64,000 nt of DNA. It comes from Odontocerum albicorne. Lineage: Eukaryota; Arthropoda; Insecta; Trichoptera; Odontoceridae. The notes under the pieces are model-generated. The model made no database searches, was not told where the DNA came from, and saw only the letters and a program-made list of their open reading frames with translations. Positions 1 to 10,588 of this stretch are shown here, piece by piece (positions within the stretch are counted from its first letter, which is position 1; each line of letters starts with the position of its first letter). The translations under genes and the position numbers were made by a program. The stretch lies in the NCBI GenBank assembly GCA_949825065.1, contig OX463863.1:21290251-21354250 (forward strand). Direction: 5' to 3'.

Positions 1-696
1 GTTCAGATGGAGTGGCAAGACATTTCAGAGGATCTTCCTCAGCTCTCAGCTCTACGCCTCCCCAGACACATCTGTCAAAACAAGCCCAATTCCGTTTATT
101 CACTGCACGGCTTCACAGACGCTTCAGAAGCTGGTTATGCCGCCGTCGCTTACCTCCATGAGACCAATGTCGATGGTCACGTAAATGTCCACCTCATTGC
201 TGCAAGGTCCAAGGTCGCCCCAATAAAGAACCGTCTTACCGTACCGAAACTCGAACTCTCAGCAGCCCTTCTTTTATCTCAGCTCATGACTAGAGTCTCA
301 ACTCAGCTATCAGCCCACATCCAATTAAGACAGCACATATGTTGGTCAGATAGTACCATAGTACTGGCTTGGCTCAGCACACCGCCACATCGCCTACAAG
401 TATTTGAGGCTAACCGAGTCACGAACATCACCTCCAACTCATGCAATCTAGTGTGGAAGCATGTTCCTTCAGCCCTTAACCCTGCAGATTGCGCTAGCAG
501 AGGAATGCGCTCCATCACCGAACCTGGGACGAGTTACTTGTTACCAGCCGCGCTCCATCACCGAACCTGGGACGAGTTACCTGTTACTAGCCGCGACCAC
601 TCTCCAGAAGTGCAATACGAGTTACCTGTTGTCAGCCGAGACCTCCGAATCCTGTTATCCACGCCATCATCGAACTTACACCACAACCGTGAGTAA
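1..696 (+). mobile_element. BEL/Pao LTR retrotransposon pol fragment (RNase H region)
   Basis: An open frame from 7 to 696 (229 aa) reads as the RNase H-like part of a BEL/Pao polyprotein. Visible motifs are GFTDASEAGYAAVAYL (Asp near residue 38), TVPKLELSAA (Glu near 83), CWSDSTIVLAWL (Asp near 115) and NPADCASRG (Asp near 161), which is the expected acidic series. Protease, reverse transcriptase and integrase are absent, and the left side is cut by the window edge. After about residue 168 the protein loses family similarity and runs into a short duplicated stretch. No LTR is visible. In the family this domain removes RNA from the RNA-DNA hybrid during reverse transcription; here it is almost certainly a dead fragment. 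Confidence 0.88.
508..580 (+). repeat. 30 bp direct duplication, 43 bp period
   Basis: The stretch at 508-537 recurs exactly at 551-580, and degenerate pieces (GAGTTACCTGTT) follow at about 618-630. The duplication lies just after the conserved NPADCASRG motif of the BEL/Pao fragment and marks where its coding sequence decays. Confidence 0.8.
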
Positions 697-1141
697 CAAT
701 TCCCTTATATCCTATTCTTTCCAGTTTGGCTAACGCCGAACTACATTTACTTTTCCTTTCGCAATGTTCTATCCCCATTACTTTGAATTTTGCACCACTC
801 ATTCTCATCTATTTCTCTTCCCATCTCTCCTACAATTTACTTATCAAAAGATCAGACTGGAGACTAGAAATTCGTTAATCAGACAAGCAATCACTTAGAC
901 TTGTCTTGTTGTCTGCTTGAAAATGAAGGTGACAAGAGTATTTATTGTAAATCTATTTGCTAATTATTTCAACGCAGTTTATAATTGTATATACCAGTTT
1001 CGAACTGAATTTCAAAAATCTTGAACACATTTAATTTAATTTATATACGCAAACAGGACTCGGCCACAAAACACATTTTTTATTTGAAAACATAAATTCA
1101 GGAAAATAACTCTAGCATCCTGTATCGGCATGTCGCTTGAA
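697..1141. other. AT-rich stretch without recognisable gene
   Basis: No convincing coding frame or known element was seen here. It lies between the BEL/Pao fragment and a LINE tail and is probably degraded transposon sequence. Confidence 0.5.
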
Positions 1142-1258
1142 GGATTAACGAGTCTGGAGAAGTCGGTGATGACGGGGATAGCTGAGGCGAAACGGGCAAG
1201 AGGGAGATGTCCTATGAGATGGACAGATCAAATTGAGGAGTTGACAGAACCCTCTTGA
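1142..1258 (+). pseudogene. Non-LTR retrotransposon ORF2 C-terminal remnant
   Basis: Reading from GGA at 1142 gives about 38 codons that include EKSVMTGIAEAKRARGRC and PMRWTDQIEEL before TGA. The series K-x-R-x-RGR-x(2)-x-RWTDQI is typical of the tail that follows the reverse transcriptase domain in many arthropod LINEs. Only this tail is present, so it is a short dead fragment. The LINE clade cannot be assigned from so little sequence. Confidence 0.6.
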
Positions 1259-1479
1259 AGCGCTGTATTCTTCATGCCCCAGAACCAGCCTAGGAAGGGA
1301 TGCACCAAGTTCCAGACATAACAGAGGACCGAGACACTCAGCATTGAGCATGCAATGAAGGACAAAGCGCGTAACATTACTTCTCGGAGTGCTCTTTCGA
1401 CCTTTTGATGTTATCAACATATACTTTTGATCCATTGGAGAATTTAGGATACCATAATGTATTTTGGGATGTGACCACA

Positions 1480-1970
1480 CACCGTCATCCTGGATCAAAT
1501 AATACTTTCTTGGACCAAACAAGTATTATTTGGTCCAAGATGACGGTGTATGGTCCAAGAAAGTATTATTTGGTCCAAAATTACGGTGTATGGTCCGAGA
1601 AAGTATTATTTGGTCCAGGATGACGGTGTATGGTCCAAGAAAGTATTATTTGGTCCAAGATGACGGTGTATGATCCAAGAAAGTATTATTTGGTCCAAGA
1701 CGTCGGTGTATGGTCCTAGAAAGTATTATATTATTTGGTCCAAGATGACGGTGTATGGTCCGAAAAAGTATTATTTGGTCCAAGAAAGTATTCTTTGGTC
1801 CAAGAAGGTATTATTTGGTCCAAGATGACGGTGCTTGATCCAAGAAAGTATTACTTGGTCCAGGATGACGGTGTATGGTCCAAGAAATATTATTTGGTCC
1901 AAGATGACGGTGTATGGTCCAAGAAAGTATTATTTGGTCCAAGATGACGGTGTATGGTTCAAGAAAGTAT
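1480..1970 (+). repeat. 41 bp minisatellite, left arm of an inverted pair
   Basis: About a dozen imperfect copies of a roughly 41 bp unit lie here; each holds two TGGTCCAAGA motifs, GACGGTGTA and AAGTATTATTT. The array opens with one unit in the opposite orientation at about 1483-1516, making a local hairpin centred near 1517. The same unit is arrayed in reverse complement at 2862-3262, so the two arrays form long inverted arms. Short frames across it (peptides with VWSKKVLFGPR) are by-products of the repeat. Confidence 0.9.
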
Positions 1971-2130
1971 GAATGTTGTATTATTCATACTTCTCACTTT
2001 ACTTTCGTTTAAAATCTGGTCTGTTTAGAACTTTCTATCCAAGCCCACAAATTTCGTCTTCTCCACATTCATACGTCTCGTCATGCACAATGTTATATTA
2101 TTCATACTTCTCACTTTACTTTCGTTTACA
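1971..2130 (+). repeat. Direct repeat of about 38 bp flanking 80 bp
   Basis: The stretch at about 1973-2010 (containing CATACTTCTCACTTTACTTT) returns almost unchanged at about 2091-2128, just inside the left minisatellite arm. A matching pair was not seen beside the right arm. Confidence 0.75.
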
Positions 2131-2344
2131 TATACATAAGCATATACATATACGTAAACCCACAAATACCACCTCATATTAACTGTCAGCAATAAGAAGA
2201 CAAAAGCCTCGACGAGTCCAAATTTTATCAAAATATAATCACAATTATAAAATAATATCCACACATACAAACTACAATACGAAAAATGAAAATAAATAAG
2301 CAGCAATATAAATATTAATAAATATCACCGCACGTAGAGAGGAC

Positions 2345-2712
2345 AGAGTGCCATACTTTCCTGCCTTGGCACACTTCCTTAGCCTCTTCCTTCTTTCTAC
2401 GTATCACGCATACGATCCAACCATACTTTCCTTGGTCTTCCTCTACCACGCCTTCTTCTCATATTTGCACTGTATATCTGTTCATTTATTCTTTACACAT
2501 GCCTGAACCATCTTAAAGTTCTCTTGTTCATCTTACTGAACACATCAGCCTTAAGCTCACTCTCATCCCTAATCACTTCATTTCATATTCTGTCATACAT
2601 TGTCACTCCGTTAATTCTTCTAAGTGCACACATTTTTGCAACATTTATTCAGTGCCTTTTAGTCTTTTTCCCCGTCCACATTTCACAGCTGATAGGAAAA
2701 TACTGTTCTGAA
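2345..2712 (-). pseudogene. LINE reverse transcriptase C-terminal fragment between the inverted arrays
   Basis: The minus strand reads, with stops and shifts, as a LINE tail: CETWTGKKTKRH, then INVAKMCALRRINGVTMYDR, then DVFSKMNKRTLRWFRHV, then RRRRGRGRPRKVWLDRM. This order (ETW, a Met-rich helix, W-F-x-HV, RGRPRKxWLD) is characteristic of non-LTR element ORF2 C-termini. Several nonsense changes make it a pseudogene. It is the only recognisable cargo between the two inverted minisatellite arms, so it was either captured by a foldback-like element or pre-dates the arms. Confidence 0.7.
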
Positions 2713-2861
2713 TTGTCAACTTTTCAGATTTTAATACTCTCCGGTTTGAATATACGGTATTATATATATTTTAGTATCCCGTTGACTTTGTTTCCTAACA
2801 ACACAAGCCCTCGGATATCCCTCTTAACTCTTCCACTATCTGAGAAAATAACTATCTGAGA

Positions 2862-3262
2862 CATACACCGTCATCTTGGACCAAATAATATTTCTTGGAC
2901 CATACACCGTCATCCTGGACCAAGTAATACTTTCTTGGATCAAGCACCGTCATCTTGGACCAAATAATACCTTCTTGGACCAAAGAATACTTTCTTGGAC
3001 CAAATAATACTATTTCGGACCATACACCGTCATCTTGGACCAAATAATACTTTCTAGGACCATACACCGACATCTTGGACCAAATAATACTTTCTTGGAT
3101 CATACACCGTCATCTTGGACCAAATAATACTTTCTTGGACCATACACCGTCATCCGGACCAAATAATACTTTCTCGGACCATACACCGTAATTTTGGACC
3201 AAATAATGCTTTCTTGGACCATACACCGTCATCTTGGACCAAATAATACTTGTTTGGTCAAA
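2862..3262 (-). repeat. 41 bp minisatellite, right arm of the inverted pair
   Basis: About ten units of the repeat seen at 1480-1970 appear here in reverse complement (core motifs TCTTGGACC and TACACCGTCATC). The two arrays are separated by about 0.9 kb. The right arm abuts the truncated mariner that starts near 3263-3310. Confidence 0.9.
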
Positions 3263-3306
3263 TGTTTTACTACATTCTCTGGTGATGCATTGGCAATCTT
3301 GGAGGC

Positions 3307-4199
3307 ATTACAAATATATTGGTATTGGATGACCGTCGATTGAAAGTGTGCGAGCTAGCAGACATGGTAGGCATTTCAAAAAGTGCTGTACATCGCATAT
3401 TGACTGAAAATTTGAACATCAGAAAGCTGTGCGTAAGATGGGTGCCGCGTTTGCTCACAATGGAACAAAAACAGCATCGTGAGGATAATTCAACCGAGTG
3501 TTTGGCGATGTTTCACAGCAATAAAGCCGAGTTTTTGCGTCGATTCATAACCATGGTTGAAACATGGGTCCATCACTTCACACCTGAAATGAAGGAAGAG
3601 TCAAAACAATGGACTGAAAGTGGAGAATCGGCTCCAAAAAAGGCGAAGACAGTTTCATCTGCAGGCAAGGTCATGGCGTCAGTTTTTTGGGATCCGCATG
3701 GGATAATTTTCATTGATTATCTTCAAAAAGGAAAAACAATCAACGGCGAGTATTATGCGAACTTATTGCAGCGTTTGAGTGATGAAATCAAGAAAAAACG
3801 GCCGCATTTGGCGAAAAAGAAAGTGTTGTTTCATCAAGACAATGCACCAGTTCACACATTCGTTATCGCGGTGGCCAAAATCAATGAATTAAAGTTCGAA
3901 TTGCTTCCTCACGCACCCTATTCGCCAGATTTAGCCCCCTCGGATTATTTTCTTTTTCCAAACTTGAAAAAATGGCTCGGTGGTAAAAGATTTGCCAATA
4001 ATGAAGAGGTGGAATCTGCGGTTGGTGGCTATTTTGAGGCGCTCGACGGTTCTCACTATAAACAGGATAGCGAAGCTATCGAACATCGCTGGGAAAAGTG
4101 TGTCGAGCTGAAAGGAGACTATGTTGAGAAATAAAAATATTTTTTCCCAAATTTTTTGTGTTTTCTTTGTTAAGTCGGGTACTTTTGGGGCTACCCTCG
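3307..4199 (+). pseudogene. 5'-truncated mariner transposase with lost first catalytic Asp
   Basis: The frame 3319-4134 (271 aa) is the C-terminal two thirds of a mariner transposase. It shows a helix-turn-helix remnant (DDRRLKVCELADMVGISKSA), VMASVFWDPHG, FHQDNAPVH and YSPDLAPSDYFLFP. The second and third catalytic Asp are separated by 34 residues, as expected for DD34D. The first acid should lie in a TMDETW motif, but this copy reads TMVETW, so Asp is replaced by Val. The N-terminus and 5' inverted repeat are missing and the left side abuts the minisatellite. The right end resembles a mariner terminus and is followed by TA (4200-4201). It cannot be active. Confidence 0.9.
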
Positions 4200-4201
4200 T
4201 A

Positions 4202-5079
4202 TTACAAAGATTGGGAAAAGTTGTAAAATTATCCCTGGCCACCACAAGGTCAGGATGGTCAATCGGACCGAAGATAGTTCGGTGGATAGCTGTATGGAGC
4301 TCCTCCCTATTGTCAGAGGATACTTTCCTCACAGCTCCTCAAAATATGGTCTGCGGATTGGTCTGAGTGGCACAAATTGCAACAGAATGAAAGGACTAGA
4401 TTAAATGAAAAATATTGCTTTTAACTAAAAAAATTCAAAGGTTGTCCGTCAAACTTATTTTAAATTTCAATTTATGGCATGTAAGTATAATCTTCATTGC
4501 CAGATTCGTATTTTTCTCCCACTACAGAGAGTTTACTTATTTCTTAGGAATGGTGCGAGCTGTCTGGGTGGGGAAGACAATCTCCTTATGACAACTTGCC
4601 CACTAGACATTTTTTTCCTGTTTTCACATTAACATACTCTTATTCAATGTAAATGCGAACCCGCCCTATCGGTAGGCAGCCCACCACTCCTTGAGACATG
4701 TCATTTTCATTTGTTTTGTAAATCTGTTAGAGAAACAATAAATTATTTTAATATTGCAAGTACCTACCTTGCATTTGCCGACTTTTTTTACTTAGTTTGG
4801 ACGACTTTCTAAATTGGAATACTCACGTCACACAGTAGCTTCTGCATTTATGTTTTGTTTCATTTTCACTTCACCATCACTGTATGATGTATTTTTGGCT
4901 TAACAGCATTAGCTAAATTTTATTATAGATTTTTAGTATTGTATGTTTATAATTATTGTTTTATATTGTGAACAAATATTATATCTATTTGATTGTAACT
5001 CTGTTATAAAAATTATTAAAGGACAGTTTATAAAGCGCCGTTTTTTATTAAATCATTGTTTTGTATTTTCTCTTAATCA
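4202..5079. other. Intergenic debris with a dispersed repeat copy
   Basis: No gene is recognised. On the minus strand 4202-4332 is open for about 40 codons (MRKVSSDNREELHTAIHRT and onwards) without a family I can name. About 4655-4910 is homologous, in opposite orientation, to 56042-56250; both contain GCAAGTACCTACCTTGCAT or its complement. This suggests an unclassified dispersed element. Confidence 0.45.
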
Positions 5080-5931
5080 AAATGATCTTAAGTCATTTCT
5101 TTAATGGAAGACCAATTACCACTCAACTCTGGAAGGCCAATTACCAATGGTTGTATGACCTAAGGAATCACTGAGAAACTAAACATATTGAAAATCATCA
5201 GTGACAAGTGTTTGGTGTAATTTCACATTCAAATTTGACCTAAAAATTTGAAATAACTTCCCGAGAGACCAATATTTTTTTAATAACAAGAAGTGGTAAA
5301 TAAACATGAGGAATGTATAAAATTATTTATGTTTGTGCCATTACAAGTAGACAACAAACATGGAAGCTGTATGAAATGAAGACCTGATCTCTCTGCCAAC
5401 CCCAATACTGTAACATTGTACCATGGCTATTCACCCGCAAGTCAATAAGGAACAGTTCCTGCTAAACACCGTGTCTCGACCTGTCACCAAATAATTCTCT
5501 ATCACAGACAAAGCCACTGAACAATGATTCAGTCATTCAATGAAATAAATTTATTTATAAGAAAATTGCTGATATTTAATGTTACAAATTTTAAACAAAT
5601 CATTCCGGCGACTTTTTTAAAATATTTTATTTCTTTCCTTAATTCCTTGCAAAATTTCCAGAATCAAAGCACATTTGAGAAACAAATTCTTTAAAAGTAT
5701 CAAAGTTTAAGGATTTATTAATAAAAAATTGCCAATAATTCATGCAATTCTATTAATAATAAAAATAATATTAATCCAGCCGGTATGCAGAATAGCGCAA
5801 CATAACACAGGCTACTATATTTATTCATTTACAAAATTCATACAAAAATAATAAAACCAAAAATATACAACACCTGAAAAATTATTTCCTAAGTTCAGAA
5901 AAATAATGAAGTTACAAGTTAAAAATTTACC
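5080..5931. other. Left flank of zinc-finger unit A, shared with units C and D
   Basis: No gene seen. From about 5340 the sequence matches 48460 onwards (unit C) and 60740 onwards (unit D), for example AAGACCTGATCTCTCTG and GTACCATGGCTATTC. It is therefore the ancestral 3' flank of the alpha finger exon. Unit B lacks it because the A/B duplication breakpoint falls at 5932. Confidence 0.7.
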
Positions 5932-5943
5932 GTTTTACTTCTG

Positions 5944-6917
5944 CTTTTGTATAAAATGAATTTCTCGAAGGGTTTAATGTTAAAATGCAATCCACAATGG
6001 AGTTTGAGTGTTTCTCAACACTACAAGCCCTTGCATAAGATATTAAATAACCTTTTTCTAAGAATGTCTTTCCGCAATTTCCATAGCTTTAAGGGCTATG
6101 AATCCACTATGAATCCTTTAATGGTCTATTCAACTTCTATTGTTTGAGACTGCTTTCTACACTGTCCACAGCTGTCAAGTTTCTTTCCATTTTAAATCCT
6201 TTCACATTTTTTTGTACAATATCCACAGTTGCAGGTCTTCTCTCCACCATGAATCCTTTCATGATAATATATATAGCCACATTGCCCACACCTGTAGAGC
6301 TTCTCTCCTCTATGAATTCTAATATGTTTCAGATAATATTTTAGAATTGCTTCACACAATTTCCACCGCTGTAGGGGTTATTTCTAGTATGAATACTTGA
6401 ATGGCATAGTAAGTAAAAAATAATAATGTTTTCGCACAATTCATACATTTGTAGGGCTTCTTCTTCACTATGAATTCTCAAATGTCGTATTAAATTAGCA
6501 TTATCAGATAATGTCTTCAAACTTTGTTTACAGCTGCAGGGCTTCTCTCAAATGTGAATTCTTTTATGAGATTATAATTTATCTTTTGGTGAGAATGTTT
6601 TATCACATTGTCCACAGCTGTAAGGCTTCCCTCCACTATGAATCTTTACGTGAGATTTAAAAAAATAATTGAGAATGACAACAATTCACACAACCATAGG
6701 GCTTCTCTCCACAATTATGATTATTATGTTTTAAGCTCAATTTTAGTGTAAATAACTTTTTACACTTTTTCAAGCTGCTAGGATTTTTTCCACAATGAAT
6801 TCTTAAATTGCGTTTTAAATTTGAACTGTTTGAGAACATGTTTCCACAATGTTCAAAGCCATGAGAACCATTTTCAGTTTTTCTTTTCACTATATTGGTT
6901 GCTCATATCACCTAAAT
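5944..6917 (-). pseudogene. Decayed C2H2 zinc-finger exon (alpha cassette, unit A)
   Basis: The minus strand carries repeated but broken finger signatures: GFEHCGNMF, SSNLKRNLRIH, CGEKPYGCVNC, and degenerate linkers spaced by multiples of about 84 bp. The putative acceptor TTTTTAG at 6918-6924 is followed by a segment like the start of the beta exon (GGTGATATGAG), but the frame meets a stop after about 14 codons and further stops and shifts follow. It lies downstream of a well-preserved second exon (7244-7498). The matching cassettes of units B, C and D are decayed in the same way, so it was lost early. Confidence 0.75.
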
Positions 6918-7243
6918 CTAAAAATATATGAAAATTAAGAAAACATCTCTGAATTATATATTTTTTAAATATTGAAAGGTTGAAAATATAGATCTTAGTT
7001 CTTATTATTATAAAGCATTTCTCAAATTTGAGTTCTTTCATTTATACAACAAATAAGTTGTATTGAATTGTTAACTTCGAAAAAAATTTACATGATTAAG
7101 ATAAAAATATTTTAACTATATATTATTTGCGCTAAGGCTTAACTTAAATCCTATTTCAAACCAAATTGAAAAGATTATGTTGTTAAAAATTCATTAAATA
7201 CGTGAAAACTTATTCAGAAAACAATTCAAATATTTATACTCAC

Positions 7244-7498
7244 TCGTTATTGTATGCATGTTAGAAACATCAATAGTCTCTGTGTTATTGTCCCGAGCAC
7301 ATTCCTGTTTTATATCCACTTCCTGTATGTCCATAGAAAAATCGGGTAATACTGGTGCAGTACCCTCTTCTACATTTTCTTCTTTTATGGGAAAATCTGA
7401 ATCCATTTGAAAGACCAAGTCATGCGAGTGCTTTTGTGAACTCATGACTGAGGTCATATCTTTATTGAATGTATCATTCAGTGACTGGGCCTTAAAAT
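7244..7498 (-). CDS. Second exon of the alpha zinc-finger cassette, unit A
   Basis: An 84-codon exon bounded by a good acceptor (TTTTTTTTCTAG before 7498) and donor (ACGA followed by GTGAGT below 7244). Both ends are phase 1, compatible with exon 1 at 14789-14972. It encodes TSVMSSQKHSHDLVFQMD, then FPIKEENVEE, then DIQEVDIKQECARD, an acidic leader with IKEE and IKQE motifs. The following finger exon is a pseudogene, so a functional product is doubtful, yet the exon has kept its frame in all four units. It may survive by splicing to another finger exon or may simply be young enough to be intact. Confidence 0.6.
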
Positions 7499-8364
7499 CT
7501 AGAAAAAAAACATACAAATTCAAATCTTCTGAAGCGATAAAACAAATAGATGATATATCTTATATATTATACACAAAATGAAACTATTTTCTTCGACTTC
7601 AACTCCGCTAATAAGTCTGAACTGATAATAAGGCCAACACAGCACTCATAGAGCTATCTTATCTTAATATGGTAGGGTTTTGCAGCTAGTATGATGTGTC
7701 TCAAGAAGATTGTTTGGCAAAATGCTCAAGAATCGATATTTGTAATAGTTGGAATATCTGTAGGGTAAACTTTCCTAAATCGTACTCCGGCCTACATCGT
7801 ACGACTACGATAACTCAAAATGTAATGATCATTCAGCGCCACCGGTGACAAAAACAAGAAGCCCTAGGCGGCCATATTGCTTTGAATGTGGTAAGACCTT
7901 GTGCATTTGCTCTACGAAAAAATTATATAAATTGTCAGTATTTTTGTTCTTTTTCAGTAATTTTTTTACTTATTTCATAAGAGGTTTGTTCCATTATCGT
8001 TTGCAGAAGTTGATGAAATGTACATACATACCGAACTATGTTTCTAACTTCATATTTTTGTATACTTTGCGTCACGCGTGGACGCACAGTATTTAAACAT
8101 AACCTATAAAAATGTGAATGACATAATTTGCCTTAATCGTACCAGTAAAGTTATTCTGAAATCGTACCGGTGCGATATAGGAATACTTGGTTTTAAGTGC
8201 TAACATATTTTATTCATTTACATAGTTGATTATTATTCATGTTAACAATAATGTATTGTATTTTCAAATTAGTAAACATGTTATTGAGAAAGATTTTTTT
8301 ATAATTCTGGCAATCCACCCAATTATTTAAATTATTTGTTTCCTATTTTTAATTTAGCTGAAAA

Positions 8365-9817
8365 ATGTCAAAACGTCAGTATAACACATGGTCCAAGGAG
8401 AATATGGAAGAAGCCATCAAGATGTATAGTGACGGAAAATTAAAATTCAACAAAGTGTGCCGGAATTATAAAATTCCAAAGCCAACATTCCGACGACACT
8501 TGAAGTATCTGAATACTTACAAAACTAACGGAAGACCCAAAGACTTAACAGAAGACATGGAAAACGAATTAGTTAAACATATACTAGAACTAGAATCCAG
8601 TTTTTTTGGACTGACAATTAAAGACTTTCGCCACTTGGCGTACCAATTAGCTGAAAGATATAAACTTCCGCACAGATTTAATAGAGACACTCAGTTAGCT
8701 GGTTGGAAGTGGTACTGTAACTTTTTAAAGACCCACCCGGAAATATCATTGAGAACTCCTGAAGCAACATCAATGGCTCGGTGCAAAGGTTTTAATAAAA
8801 AAGGAGTGATGGATTTCTTTGACAAATATAAAAAGATTGTAGATACATTCAAATTTACAGGGAGCCACATATACGAGTATAACGTCGATGAAACGGGACT
8901 CAGCACTGTACACAAGCCATCTAAAATTTTAGCAAAAAAAGGAAAACATCAAGTATCATTGACAAGTGGAGAACGAGGAACGAATACAACATGTGTTTGT
9001 TGTATGAATGCTGTAAGTGAATTCGTACCTCCAATGCTCATATTCAAAAGGAAAAGGATGACAGACGATCTGACAAGATGAGGTCCACCTAACACATTAT
9101 ACACTTGCTCGGACAGTGGATGGATTACATCTGGTTTGTTCCTACAATGGATGGAACATTTTATAAAGTCTGTCAGGTTACAGAAATCAGATGAAAAGCA
9201 AGTGTTGCTAATACTAGATGGGCATTCGACCCATACAAAAAATATCGACGCAATTCGTCTTGCCAGAGAATATGGAATCATTATGCTTTCCTTGCCAGCT
9301 CACACATCCCACAAACTTCAATGTGGCAGGAATTTTAGGAGACGCCTACCCACGAGCTGTGTGCATTGAAACTGCATTGCATGGCTTCGAATCATGTAAT
9401 TTGTGGCCATGTAACCGTTTTCAAATAAGGGACGAAGAATTTGTTGTTATAAATGATACCAAAGAAACTGACGAAATACCTTCAAGATCAGACACATACA
9501 CTCGCAATGATATTTCAAATAACACAGTCTTGCATATTCCACAGATTTCCGCACCACAACTAACTGATGAACAGTGTAATCCTCCTGAAATTTCACACCA
9601 AATTTGTACGTCAACCATAAGGCCTGAAATTGAACACCTGTCACCCAAAATTCAAATAACAGCGACACAAAATAAATTAAGAAATACCACGGCATCGGTA
9701 GCTCAAGTTTTAACTGAGAGTCCGTATAAAAATGAACTCGAAAATAAATTGAATGAGCCAAAGAGGAAAAAAATAACCAAACGTCTTGAAACGGAAGAAA
9801 AACGAAAAAAACCTTAA
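8365..9817 (+). pseudogene. Pogo-like (DDE_1, pipsqueak-type HTH) transposase, broken
   Basis: The first frame (8365-9081, 238 aa) begins with a pipsqueak/CENP-B-like DNA-binding domain (FNKVCRNYKIPKPTFRRHL) and enters the DDE domain at YNVDETGLSTVHKPSK, which holds the first catalytic Asp. An in-frame TGA at 9079-9081 follows DDLTR; the same frame continues to LLILDGHSTHTKN with the second Asp. After PAHTSHKLQ the usual PLD-containing segment is missing and the reading frame changes, so the third acid was deleted. The C-terminal part resumes at NVAGILGDAYPRAVC to about 9817. At about 9900-10025 a shifted frame shows CIQCDIYF, HELCVGVDKR and CNNCK, resembling a PHD-like finger. It is inactive. 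Confidence 0.88.
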
Positions 9818-10145
9818 AAAAAGAGCAAACAAATCAAATGTAACCCCTGATTTAAAAGAAAATATTAAAAAAAGAGCAAAAAAAGCCAACATCGGTTTGT
9901 TTTGTGGAAAATGCAACAAAAAAATAAGACACAATGCATACAATGTGACATCTATTTCATGAACTTTGTGTTGGAGTCGACAAAAGAATTTATGTAATAG
10001 GTATATGTAATAATTGCAAGATTTGATTCATGTAGTACCTGCCTACATAATACTATATATTGTTTTTTATTCATTTCTTTAAAAATATCATTAACAGATT
10101 TTAAACACCATTACTTTTCTTTTTCCAACAGCTAATTTACCATTT

Positions 10146-10195
10146 ATTTACTCGTAAGTTTGATTCAAAGATTTGAATCAAACTTACGAGTAAAT
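10146..10195. repeat. Perfect 24 bp inverted repeat (hairpin) in the pogo element
   Basis: Two perfect complementary 24 bp arms are separated by only 2 bp; the inner core reads GATTCAAAGATTTGAATC. It lies in the 3' non-coding part of the pogo-like element and is followed by a direct repeat of about 20 bp (GATTCAAAGAATTGTCTCC, twice). The copy in unit B at about 25119-25168 is unchanged. Confidence 0.9.
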
Positions 10196-10588
10196 TCAAA
10201 AGATTCAAAGAATTGTCTCCAGTAGATTCAAAGAATTGTCTCCAAAGTACGATTTAGGAACAACATGGTACGATTTAAGAATATTGAGCCTAAATCGTAC
10301 TTTTAAATTTAAATTTTTTTTTTCATACTTATTTCTCTTTTTATATTTTTGTGTATGTCATTTCATAAGTAAATAATAATTGATTTTGATAGTATGTATT
10401 TGGTTGTCTTATTTTCCTTCATAACCTTGTTGTTGAAATATTTGCTTAAGGGGTACGATTTAGGCAAGTTCACCCTAATAGTTCCAAGTTTGGGGAAGAA
10501 GAAAAATAAGAGCGAAGGTTTGGTTATCATCAGCAGAAACACCAACTTCAGATGACATTGAAATTTTTTTTATGAGTTTCAATTTATT

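Larger units (their letters stand above)
7763..10475 (+). mobile_element. Pogo-like DNA transposon, unit A copy
   Basis: The element is flanked by TA (7761-7762 and 10476-10477) and bounded by inverted repeats of about 23 bp: GGGTAAACTTTCCTAAATCG on the left and, inverted, GGGTGAACTTGCCTAAATCG on the right. Units C (TA at 50707) and D (TA at 63098) show the empty site ATCTG-TA-ATA. Several further AAATCGTAC motifs lie just inside both ends and look like transposase-binding sites. The coding frame is broken. Unit B carries the same insertion with the same lesions, so it inserted before the A/B duplication. Confidence 0.93.

Noticed and set aside
1735..1947. Repetitive peptide frame VWSKKVLFGPR
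   Set aside because: Reading of the 41 bp minisatellite; no start context or family.
7741..7762. A longer target duplication (TAATAGTT) for the pogo-like element
   Set aside because: Alignment with units C and D shows that the extra bases belong to the ancestral flank; a TA duplication explains the site fully.
7845..8096. Possible zinc-finger coding frame (RRPYCFECGKTLCICSTKK)
   Set aside because: Only one CxxC-like group, no partner motif, and the segment is replaced by unrelated sequence in copy B.
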